The notes beneath the pieces are model-generated. The model was not told the origin of the DNA and did no database searches. It was given only the letters and a program-made list of their open reading frames with translations. The position numbers and the translations under genes were made by a program. A DNA stretch of 22,483 nt from JAWLCQ01 sp041687095 (GTDB lineage Bacteria > Planctomycetota > Phycisphaerae > SM23-33). This document shows, in pieces, positions 6,798-14,044 of the stretch (position 1 is its first letter; each line of letters opens with the position of its first letter). The stretch spans positions 1 through 22,483 of the forward strand of contig JAWLCQ010000067.1 in NCBI GenBank assembly GCA_041687095.1. The letters run 5' to 3'.

Positions 6798-8909
6798 CTA
6801 CACGCGGACGTGCACGAACCGTCGGGCAGTCTCCCAGCGGCCCGTCGCCAGCAGTCCCGCCAGCGATCCCAGCAGCAGCCAGGGCGTGAAGGGCAGCAGG
6901 AGGCGGATCCCCCACGACAGGCGTCCCATCCCGACGGGCCAGGTGAAGCCGATGCCCTCGTCGGTCCGCTCGTCGGTGACGACCAGGCGGAAGGGCCCCG
7001 GGGGGGCGGGCGCGTACGCCCTCTGCCAATGGCTCCGCTTGCCGTTGAGCGGCAGCTCCGGGACCTCCGGGCCGTCCACCGGCTGGAGGCGGATGGACAG
7101 GCCCTCACGCTCCGGCCTGCCCAGGTACTGGAAGGTCACCATCGGCAGGGGCGGATCGAGGACGATGGGCTCGCCGCGGAACGTACCCACCGGCTTGCCC
7201 GCGGCCGTGTCGTCGTTGGGGTCCACGTGGAACGAGCCCAGGAACTCCTCGCCCCCCGCGAGCCCCGCAAACGTCGAGCCCGCCCCGACGCGGAAGACGG
7301 CAGTGTTGGGGTCGGGGGGGCGAGGTATCGGGGAGCTGCGCAGCTCGGGCGGCAGGATCCGCCGCAGGTGCGGGTTCTGCAGGAAGCTTTGGAGGACGTG
7401 CGGGACGGGGTAGGGAAGGTTGGTGTAGGGGGTGTGCTGGAGTTCCGGCAGGGGGACGCCTCGGATCAGGAACTGTCGGCAGTTCTCCTGCTGCAGCGCC
7501 CCCGACGCCCGCCGCAGCGCCAACCCGCCCGGGACGGCCGTCATGCTCTCGTGCGTCAGCCCCAGCGTCACCGCGACCAGCCACACCACCGCCCAGCCCG
7601 TCACCGCCCCTCGCAGGCGCAGTCTCGCCAGCGACCCCAGCCGCCCCAGCAGCGGCAGCGCCATGAGGTTGATCACCAGCCCGGGCACGATCGCGTCGAG
7701 GTATCGCGAGGCGGGGCGGGAGGCATCCGCGCCCCGCCCGTACGCCAGCACCACCGCCTGCAGGATCATCCACAGCCCCACCGCCAGGACGAACAGGCAC
7801 GCCCGCTCCAACTCCGTGAAGCGCGGGGGGGGGGCGGCGACGGCCTGGGGGCGGCCGTCGGGGGCGGTGGAAAGGGCGCTCGCGGGGGGGGGCGGCGGAG
7901 TGGGGTTCGTATCGGCCGCTGCGGAGCGGAACCACTGCGGGACGTGGCGGTACAGCAGCCACATCGCCAGCAGGCCCAGGACGGGCGAGTACACCAGCAG
8001 CCCCGCGTAGTCGACCTCGCTGAGCGGCCAGGCGAGCGTCTTGTCGAGCGCCCCGACGAAGTCTCGGATCCCCCCGGCCGTGTAGGACTCATGCTGCTCC
8101 ACGGACGAGTACAGCACCACCCCCGCCACGCACGCCGCCGCCCCCACCAGCAGCGAGGGCAGGTGAGCGCGGCGGCGTTCGGAGAGCAGGCGGTACGCCT
8201 GGATTCCCAGCACCGCCGCCCCGATCAGCATGCCCGACGCGAGGGTGAAGCAGGCCAGGATCGCGCTGAGGGCCCCGAGGATCCACCAGGGGTGGAGAGG
8301 GCGATGCAGGATCAGGCCCCAGAGGGCGAGCAGGCCCAGCAGGACCAGGAAGTACCACTGCGAGCACACCGCCCACGTCGCCGCCTCCCATCCGAACGGG
8401 ATGCCCCAGGCGACGACGACCGACAGGACGATCCACCACAGGCGCTGGCGGTGCAGCAGGCGCACGAGGATGCCCATCAGCAGCACCGCCGACAGCGTGT
8501 GCAGCAGCGCGTTGGCGGAGAGGTGCAGCAGCGGGTCCCACTGACCGGAGTTGGCGTGGAAGAGGCCCAGGGCGAGCAGACGGGTGAGCAGCATGCGGTG
8601 CTCGTTGTGGGGGGCGATCAGGTCCTGGACCGACAGGTCCCCGCGGATCGCGGGCCGCAGGACGTCCTCCCCGATCGCGTCCCAGTCGTCCCAGAAGGGG
8701 ATGGGCGAGGCGTAATCGTGCACGATCCAGAGGCGCGCGGAGAGGATGAACAGGGCGGCGGCGAGGAGGACGAGGGCGGTTCGCAGGCGGGAGGGAACCC
8801 GTTCACCTGCCCCCGCCGGTGCGGAAGCCTCACCCGCCGCGGGCGCGGCACACGCCCCCGCCGCGGGTGGGGCGGTCTGCGGGGACAGGTCGAGCACGTC
8901 TGAGTCCAT
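6798..8909 (-). CDS. Polytopic membrane protein with DD...EHR signature, second copy type
   Basis: This 703-residue protein has an Ala/Pro-rich cytoplasmic N-terminus (1-40), a first membrane helix (44-63) and then D74-D75 (IPFWDDWD) and E103-H104-R105 (HNEHR). That is the same spacing (29-30 residues) as in the protein at 4029-5777. About ten more hydrophobic segments run to about residue 490. A low-complexity Pro/Ala linker (about 350-380) lies between two groups of helices. A soluble C-terminal region with GEEFLGSFHVDP precedes a final helix (SWGIRLLLPFTPWLLLGSLAGLLA). A GT-C-like transferase or glycan-handling role is inferred. I start at 8909 because GAGG lies about ten bases upstream and the frame further up has no protein-like character. 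The gap to the TMTC-like gene upstream is 101 bp on the same strand, which suggests one transcript. Confidence 0.75.
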   Translation of the reverse strand: MDSDVLDLSPQTAPPAAGACAAPAAGEASAPAGAGERVPSRLRTALVLLAAALFILSARLWIVHDYASPIPFWDDWDAIGEDVLRPAIRGDLSVQDLIAPHNEHRMLLTRLLALGLFHANSGQWDPLLHLSANALLHTLSAVLLMGILVRLLHRQRLWWIVLSVVVAWGIPFGWEAATWAVCSQWYFLVLLGLLALWGLILHRPLHPWWILGALSAILACFTLASGMLIGAAVLGIQAYRLLSERRRAHLPSLLVGAAACVAGVVLYSSVEQHESYTAGGIRDFVGALDKTLAWPLSEVDYAGLLVYSPVLGLLAMWLLYRHVPQWFRSAAADTNPTPPPPPASALSTAPDGRPQAVAAPPPRFTELERACLFVLAVGLWMILQAVVLAYGRGADASRPASRYLDAIVPGLVINLMALPLLGRLGSLARLRLRGAVTGWAVVWLVAVTLGLTHESMTAVPGGLALRRASGALQQENCRQFLIRGVPLPELQHTPYTNLPYPVPHVLQSFLQNPHLRRILPPELRSSPIPRPPDPNTAVFRVGAGSTFAGLAGGEEFLGSFHVDPNDDTAAGKPVGTFRGEPIVLDPPLPMVTFQYLGRPEREGLSIRLQPVDGPEVPELPLNGKRSHWQRAYAPAPPGPFRLVVTDERTDEGIGFTWPVGMGRLSWGIRLLLPFTPWLLLGSLAGLLATGRWETARRFVHVRV

Positions 8910-9010
8910 CGTTGGCGATCCTCGTGGGGTTGTGCGTCCGGAGGCGCGGCGGAACCGTCTATGGGTCCGCGGGGGCATTATGCCTGTCGGGTCCCCGCGG
9001 GGCAAGTCGG

Positions 9011-10987
9011 CTAATCCCGCATCGGCGGGGGGGCGGCGGCGGTGGAGACGGAGATGCGGGGCAGCTCGCGGCAGGGCTGGTGCGCCTCGTACAGCGCGAT
9101 GTGTCGGCGGAGCCCCTGCAGCAGGGGTGTGTCGGGGGGCTCGGGCCCCAGGACGGCCAGGGCTTGGCGGCAGGCGGCGAGGGCGAGGTCGAATCGCCCG
9201 CTCTGGGCGTGGGCGGCGGCGAGGGTATCGAGCACGCCCGGGTCCTGCCCGTGCGTGAGGTCGCGGGCGCGTTGGGCGAGGGCGACGGCGGCGGGGCCAT
9301 CGGCGAGCCCCGGGTCGCCGGCGGTCGCCAGCAGCCACGCGAGGAGTTCGAGCGAGTTGACGTAGTCGGGGTCCAGGGCGACGGAGCGGCGGAGGTGGGC
9401 GATGGCCTCGGGGGTGCGGTGGGCGAGGGCGAGGGTTTCGCCCAGGTTGTAGTGGAGGCGCGGCGTGTCCAGCCCCCTCGCCAGCGCCGCCCGGTAGTGC
9501 CGGATGGCCGTGGCGCGGCGGCCCATCTGGGCGTAGGCGTTGGCGAGGTTCTGGAGGACCTGCGGGTGCCCGGGGGCCATCTCGAGGGCCTTGCTGAACT
9601 GCCGCACCGCCCCCCGCAACTCCCCGCGGCGGGCGTAGGCGACCCCGAGGTTCATCGTCGCCGGGAAGTTGTCGGTGTCCTTGGCGAGGTTGTCGGTCCA
9701 GTACGACAGCGGCGTCTGCCAGACGCGGTTGCGCTGGTACGTCCGCACCCCCAGCAGGGCGGCGGCGGCGAGCACAAGCAGCGCTCCCCCCGCCATTGCC
9801 GCCCGCGGATGCAGGGGCAGGCGGCGGAGGACCCAGTCGCCTCCCAGGACCGCCATCGCCAGCACGGCCGCCAGGGGCAGGTACATGCGGTGCTCGTTCA
9901 TGGGGTTCATGGTGGGGATGAAGCTGGAGGACGGTGCGAGGATGAGGAAGAACCACGCTCCCGCGAACCCGTACCACCGTTTGCGGGCGAGGCCCCAGAG
10001 GGTGACGAGCAGACCGCCCGCGACGACGAGGGACGGGAAGAGGGCCTCGCGGATGTCCTTCACGAGTTCCGGCTGGTAGTCGAAGACCAGCCCGTAGGGC
10101 CAGAACGTCAGGCGCACGTACTGGAGGAGGACGCCCGGCTGCGTGAGGAGGTAGGGGAGCGGATCGACGCCCTGGTCGCCCCAGACCCACGTGAAGACGA
10201 GGAATCCCTGGAGGATCCAGCCGCCGGCGAGGGCCAGGTAGAACGCCCAGCGGCGGCGGAGGGCGGTGCGGAAGGAGTGGCTGACGAAGAGGGCGTCGTA
10301 GAGGAACACGAGGACGGGGGCGGAGGCGATAACCTCCTTGGTCCCCACGCCCAGGAGGAAGCAGGCGACGGCGGCGGCGTACCAGGGGAGGCGGCGGGCG
10401 GGGGCGGTGAAGGCGCGGATGGAAGCGTAGAGCGTCAGCAGGTACCAGAGGCCCATGAGCGACTCGGCCCGCTGGACGGTGTAGGTGACGCTCTCGGTCT
10501 GCAGGGGATGGAGGGTCCAGAGGAGGGCGATGGCCCCGGCGAGCCACGTCGCCCGCGCACCGTCGGGGCCGTCGACCCCCACCACCCGCAGCGTGCGGCG
10601 GAGGACGCCCAGCAGCGTCAGTCCGGCGGCGAGGTGGATGGCGAGGTTGGCGGCGTGGTAGCTCCAGGGCTCGAGCCCCGAGGCCGCGTGGTTGAGGGCG
10701 AAGGAGAAGCTCAGGACGGGGCGGGCGTCGACGGTGGCCCCGGTGCCCCAGAGGCCCATCGAGAACGCGTCCCGCAGCGGCCAGAGGCGGCGGATCTGGG
10801 GGTTGTCGCGGATGGAGTCGACGTCGTCGTACTCGAAGAACCGCCCCTGGAAGCTGTTGGACCAGGCGGCGAGGCCCCCCAGGACCAGCACGGCCGCACA
10901 GACCCAGACCCGCCAACGGCGCGCAGCGCCGGACGGCCGATCATCGGCGTGTACCTTCGCCGAAGCTGTTGCGATGGCTGTACTCAT
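9011..10987 (-). CDS. TMTC-like GT-C glycosyltransferase with C-terminal TPR repeats
   Basis: This 658-residue protein has a first membrane helix (27-46) followed by EYDD (52-55), an acidic pair in the first loop. DARPV lies at 87-91, HPLQTESVTYTVQRAE at 160-175 and NEHRMYLP at 364-371. These are hallmarks of the TMTC family of TPR-containing GT-C transferases, which in animals are O-mannosyltransferases; bacterial members are mostly uncharacterised. About ten membrane helices run to near residue 410. At least four TPR units follow (about 436-640), for example NLGVAYARRGELRGAVRQF and NLANAYAQMGRRATAIRHY. The TPRs may bind acceptor proteins. The start at 10987 opens directly onto a short tail and helix 1. 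The RBS is weak. It is probably first in a minus-strand series with the membrane protein at 6798-8909. Confidence 0.8.
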   Translation of the reverse strand: MSTAIATASAKVHADDRPSGAARRWRVWVCAAVLVLGGLAAWSNSFQGRFFEYDDVDSIRDNPQIRRLWPLRDAFSMGLWGTGATVDARPVLSFSFALNHAASGLEPWSYHAANLAIHLAAGLTLLGVLRRTLRVVGVDGPDGARATWLAGAIALLWTLHPLQTESVTYTVQRAESLMGLWYLLTLYASIRAFTAPARRLPWYAAAVACFLLGVGTKEVIASAPVLVFLYDALFVSHSFRTALRRRWAFYLALAGGWILQGFLVFTWVWGDQGVDPLPYLLTQPGVLLQYVRLTFWPYGLVFDYQPELVKDIREALFPSLVVAGGLLVTLWGLARKRWYGFAGAWFFLILAPSSSFIPTMNPMNEHRMYLPLAAVLAMAVLGGDWVLRRLPLHPRAAMAGGALLVLAAAALLGVRTYQRNRVWQTPLSYWTDNLAKDTDNFPATMNLGVAYARRGELRGAVRQFSKALEMAPGHPQVLQNLANAYAQMGRRATAIRHYRAALARGLDTPRLHYNLGETLALAHRTPEAIAHLRRSVALDPDYVNSLELLAWLLATAGDPGLADGPAAVALAQRARDLTHGQDPGVLDTLAAAHAQSGRFDLALAACRQALAVLGPEPPDTPLLQGLRRHIALYEAHQPCRELPRISVSTAAAPPPMRD

Positions 10988-11263
10988 GGAGACGTGGGCG
11001 CCGCCTCGCGGGCGGGTGCGTATTCTGGCAGATCCCGCGGGGAACTGCAACCCGCGGAGGGGGAGGAATCGCCGACGCCATGCCCGCAAGGCTGCCCCCC
11101 CATTCGTGGAGCCCTTAACCCGCCGTCCGCGGTTCCCCCTGGCGGGCACAATCTTGCGGGTCTGTCCGTGCCATTGGGGCCCCCGCCCGATATACTTCCC
11201 CGTTAACCGCCGCGCCCGTCGCCCCTCGCGGGCCGGGCCGCCCAAGAAAAGGAAGGACACTCG
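10988..11263. promoter_or_regulatory. Divergent intergenic region with inverted repeat and candidate promoters
   Basis: A perfect 7-bp inverted repeat, CCGCGGG (11035-11041) and CCCGCGG (11051-11057), lies between the divergent TMTC-like and GH57 genes. On the minus strand it borders a weak TTGCAG/CAGAAT pair (11050-11045 and 11027-11022, 17-bp spacer) that could drive the TMTC-like gene. On the plus strand, GTGCCA (11168-11173) and TATACT (11191-11196) are 17 bp apart and 67 bp before the GH57 start. The -10 of the plus promoter is good; the other boxes are weak. Confidence 0.35.
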
Positions 11264-12949
11264 ATGGCGACCGGCAGTTTCTGTCTGGTTCTGCACGGCC
11301 ACCTGCCGTACGTGCTTCGGCACGGGGTGTGGCCGCACGGGGAGGACTGGCTGTACGAGGCGGCGGCGGAGACGTACCTGCCGCTGCTGTCGATGCTCGG
11401 GGAGTGCCGGTTCCTGTACGGCAATCCGCGGGTGACGATCGGCCTGACGCCCGTGCTGCTGGAGCAGCTCGCCTGCGATCACTTCCGCCAGGGCTTCAAG
11501 CACTACCTCGCCGACCGCGTCGACCGCGCGCGGTCGGACCGCAAGGACTTCGAGTCCCGCAACGACCTGCACCTCGCCTACCTCGCCACGCGCTGGGAGG
11601 AGTTCTACACGGGCCTCGCCCAGCAGTTCGCGGAGATGGACGAGGACATCCCCCAGGCCTACGCCCAGCACGCGAAGGACGGGTTCATCGAGATCCTCAC
11701 GTCGGCGGCGACGCACGCGTACTTCCCGCTGATGATCGAGGACTCCTCGATCGTCGCGCAGTTGCGGGCGGGCAAGCACAGCTCGCGGCGGATCCTGGGC
11801 TGGGAGCCCAAGGGCCTCTGGCTGCCCGAGTGCGCCTACCGCCCCGCGGGCCTGTGGACCCCCCCCGTCTCGTGGGGGGGCACGCGCGACCGCCAGGGGG
11901 TCGAGCGGATCCTCGCCCGCGAGGGCACGGACCACTTCTTCGTCGAGCACCACCTCATCGAAGGCGCGGCCCCTCAGTGGGTCCGCAACGGGGGGGACTG
12001 GCGCGGCGGGGACGAGGCGTGGCGCCAGCACACGGACGTTCACGAGCCCCTCATGTGCTCCAGCGGGTTCGACGGCGTGCAGCCCGTCTCAGCCTTCGGG
12101 CGCGACCCGTTCATCTGCGAGCAGGTGTGGTCGGGGTCCATCGGATACCCCGCCGACGGGGTGTACCTCGAGTTCCACAAGCGCCACGGGGAGAAGCGCG
12201 GGCTGCGGTATTGGAAGGTCACCAACGCCAAGAGCGACCTCGGGGCGAAGGACCCGTACTACCCCGACGACCTCGCGGGCAAGATCCACCAGCACGCCAT
12301 GCACTTCTGCAACGAGGTCCGCAACCGCCTGCGGTGGTACCGCGACACCACGGGGCGCGAGGGCGTGGTGACGGCGTGCTTCGACGCGGAACTCTTCGGG
12401 CACTGGTGGTTCGAGGGCCCGCGGTTCCTCCGCGACGTGCTGCTCACGCTCAACTCCGACCCCGAGATCGATCTGTGCACGACGCAGGAGTACCTCGACC
12501 GCCACCCGCCCCGCGTCGCCGCCAGCCTGCCCGAGGGCTCCTGGGGCGAGGGCGGGGACCACCGCGTCTGGGCCAACGACCGCATCGCCTGGATGTGGGA
12601 GATCGAGTACCGCTGCGAGGCGATCTTCGGGAAGCTGACGTACACGCTCCCGTGGCGCAAGCAGGCCCGCATCCGCGAACTGCTGGAGAAGGCCGCCCGC
12701 GAACTGCTGCTCCTGCAGGCGAGCGACTGGATTTTCGCCGTCTCCCGCGGGCAGGCGGTGGACTACGGCATCAAGCGGTTCATGCAGCACGTCGCCCGCT
12801 TCGAGAGCCTCGCCGACATCGCCGAGAAACTCGCCTCCGACCTGGAGTACCTGGGCAAGCTCAGCGAGGTCGAGCAGTTCGAGATCCACGACGCGGACCT
12901 GCACGACATCATCTTCCCCGACATCGACCTGGAGTGGTGGAGCCTGTAG
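11264..12949 (+). CDS. Glycoside hydrolase family 57 1,4-alpha-glucan branching enzyme
   Basis: This 561-residue enzyme is predicted to cut alpha-1,4-glucan chains and reattach the piece by an alpha-1,6 link, forming branched glycogen-like polymer in the cytoplasm. The N-terminus has the GH57 strand motif FCLVLHGHLPYV (6-17). The catalytic nucleophile is E189 in GLWLPECAYRP and the acid/base is D374 in ACFDAELFGHWWFEGP; both motifs are those of GH57 branching enzymes. The C-terminal helical DUF1957-type domain follows (about 440-530, with WEIEYRCEAIFG and LLLQASDWIF). The length is normal. The start is fixed by AAGGAAGGA seven bases upstream. The gene stands alone between a divergent gene and a strong terminator. 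A GH57 amylase is less likely given the C-terminal domain. Confidence 0.92.
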   Translation: MATGSFCLVLHGHLPYVLRHGVWPHGEDWLYEAAAETYLPLLSMLGECRFLYGNPRVTIGLTPVLLEQLACDHFRQGFKHYLADRVDRARSDRKDFESRNDLHLAYLATRWEEFYTGLAQQFAEMDEDIPQAYAQHAKDGFIEILTSAATHAYFPLMIEDSSIVAQLRAGKHSSRRILGWEPKGLWLPECAYRPAGLWTPPVSWGGTRDRQGVERILAREGTDHFFVEHHLIEGAAPQWVRNGGDWRGGDEAWRQHTDVHEPLMCSSGFDGVQPVSAFGRDPFICEQVWSGSIGYPADGVYLEFHKRHGEKRGLRYWKVTNAKSDLGAKDPYYPDDLAGKIHQHAMHFCNEVRNRLRWYRDTTGREGVVTACFDAELFGHWWFEGPRFLRDVLLTLNSDPEIDLCTTQEYLDRHPPRVAASLPEGSWGEGGDHRVWANDRIAWMWEIEYRCEAIFGKLTYTLPWRKQARIRELLEKAARELLLLQASDWIFAVSRGQAVDYGIKRFMQHVARFESLADIAEKLASDLEYLGKLSEVEQFEIHDADLHDIIFPDIDLEWWSL

Positions 12950-12980
12950 CGAGTTCCCCCGCTGCGGACCTCTCGCGAAG

Positions 12981-13021
12981 AAGGCCCGCGGGCCCCCCGA
13001 TGGGGCGGTCCCGCGGGCCTT
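12981..13021 (+). terminator. Strong hairpin terminator of the GH57 gene
   Basis: AAGGCCCGCGGG (12981-12992) pairs perfectly with CCCGCGGGCCTT (13010-13021), a 12-bp stem with a 17-nt loop that can itself pair partly (CCCCCC/GGGGCGG). It begins 31 bp after the stop codon. There is only a short TCCTAAT tail, not a long U-tract, so termination may be inefficient or assisted. Confidence 0.75.
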
Positions 13022-13147
13022 CCTAATGCGCGGGAGGGCCCTCCGGTGTTCGCCCCCCCCCCGGCCGCCGCTTCCGTTGCGATCCGCCGACCGCACGCCC
13101 GGTCCGGTGATACGCATCCCAGTCAATTCTCGGGCAGCGTCGGTCTG

Positions 13148-13182
13148 ACGTGGTTGCTCCGCTGCGCTCCGCAAACCACGGC
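13148..13182. repeat. Palindromic repeat core, copy 3
   Basis: This 35-bp sequence starts ACGTGGTTGCTCCGC and ends CCGCAAACCACGGC, with inverted ends GTGGTT...AACCAC. Its sequence is nearly that of the reverse complement of 2242-2278 and shares its right half with 93-115. No heptad arm is attached here; a run of eleven C follows (13182-13192). It lies downstream of the GH57 terminator. Confidence 0.6.
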
Positions 13183-13290
13183 CCCCCCCCCCGACATAAG
13201 TGGAACGCGGATGATTCGGTCCCCGGCTCCTGATTCGCCGTTCCTGGTTCCCTCCTCCGACGCGTCCGTCCGAGGAAGTCGCATGGACAG

Positions 13291-13332
13291 ATAGGGAAAT
13301 CACCCTATGAACACATAGGGAAATAACCGGAT
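13291..13332. promoter_or_regulatory. Phased array of ATAGGG/CCCTAT half-sites, operator-like
   Basis: ATAGGG at 13291, CCCTAT at 13303 and ATAGGG at 13315 alternate in orientation at exact 12-bp steps; a degenerate CCGGAT falls at 13327. The central pair forms CCCTATGAACACATAGGG, a perfect 7-bp inverted repeat around AACA. Equivalently, ATAGGGAAATNACC repeats directly with a 24-bp period. Such an arrangement is usual for cooperative binding of a dimeric regulator. It lies about 710 bp upstream of the giant surface-protein gene, the next plus-strand gene. Confidence 0.5.
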
Positions 13333-13953
13333 TGTGCATACGAAGTCGTCCGGGGCCCGCAGGGGGAAGGAGGGGAGCGCGGGGGCTCGGGCGGGGGAGG
13401 ACCGGAGTCCAAAAACCTGCGAAATCCTTAGGAAAAGCGGGGAGTCCCCCCCTTTGTGGGGGCATCTCCCCTGCGGGCTGTCGGGCGGCGTATGAGGGAG
13501 GCATCGGGGGGTTCCCTAGGATGGCATCGGAAAAAAACTGCTGGGGGGGGTTGAATCGCCCCCATGGCGATCGGTAAGGTGAAGGGCATGTACGAGGCTG
13601 CATATATCGATGCGAGCTGCCGCCGAACGGCCCCCCAGGCCGCGGCGGGCATCGTGCGCCACCCCCGGGGGCCTGCCGGCCGCCGGGTGGCAAAAGGATC
13701 GGGATGGAGTGGACGTGGTCGGTCGCGGCTTGAGGTGATCTCGGCAACGACGAGGTGACGAGGCGGTTCCCGCCCTCCCCCCGTGCCCGGCACGGCGGAG
13801 CGGGCCGGGCCAACATCGCGAACCCGGATCAACACGAAAGACGGATCCAACTGTGCCCCTCAGCCTAAGTCAATCTCTCATCCCCTCACGGGGATTCTCT
13901 TACGCCGCCCCGCGAAGCGCGCCACGATGCCCGCTTCGCATCCCTGCGTAGTT
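13333..13953. other. Long gene-poor region with structured elements upstream of the giant gene
   Basis: No convincing gene was found here. A strong compound hairpin occupies 13439-13471: GGGGAG pairs with CTCCCC, and an inner C-run pairs with GGGGG. A 15-bp palindrome CCGTGCC-C-GGCACGG lies at 13781-13795. ATCCCC-tcac-GGGGAT at 13880-13895 is followed by a pyrimidine tract. A 64-codon open frame starting at 13564 has no RBS and Arg-rich, shadow-like composition. If transcription starts near the half-site array, this would be a long structured leader. Confidence 0.4.
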
Positions 13954-13971
13954 CGGATGCATGTGCATCCG
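13954..13971. promoter_or_regulatory. 18-bp palindrome CGGATGCATGTGCATCCG
   Basis: This is two 8-bp arms, CGGATGCA and TGCATCCG, around TG, ending 73 bp before the start codon of the giant gene. The tiny spacer argues for a protein-binding site over an RNA hairpin. A shorter inverted pair, TGCCaatcGGCA, follows at 13980-13991. Confidence 0.4.
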
Positions 13972-14044
13972 TTTGTCCCTGCCAATCGGCAAGCAATCTC
14001 TTCTGGACGGATTCAACGAGTACACGGGGGGAAGGAGACAACGA

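Noticed and set aside
6667..7029. Longer start for the NPDV-methyltransferase
   Set aside because: The added residues show no family resemblance and overlap the upstream gene. AGGAG and the promoter candidate fit the ATG at 6666.
8910..10916. Upstream extension of the frame containing the membrane protein at 6798-8909
   Set aside because: The extension is Pro/Arg-rich shadow sequence of the TMTC-like gene on the same strand in another frame. An RBS and a sensible N-terminus occur at 8909.
8819..11206. A 795-codon plus-strand open frame opposite the two membrane-protein genes
   Set aside because: It has low-complexity Gly/Glu/Arg composition without hydrophobic periodicity, whereas the minus strand encodes clear membrane and TPR proteins over the same bases.
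13518..13540. Sigma54-like promoter (TGGCAT...CTGCT) upstream of the giant gene
   Set aside because: The GG and GC elements are about 15 bp apart instead of the required 10.
13564..13758. Short plus-strand open frame (64 codons) in the long intergenic region
   Set aside because: It has no RBS, and its Arg/Gly-rich second half looks like an open shadow frame in GC-rich DNA. No recognisable motif was seen.
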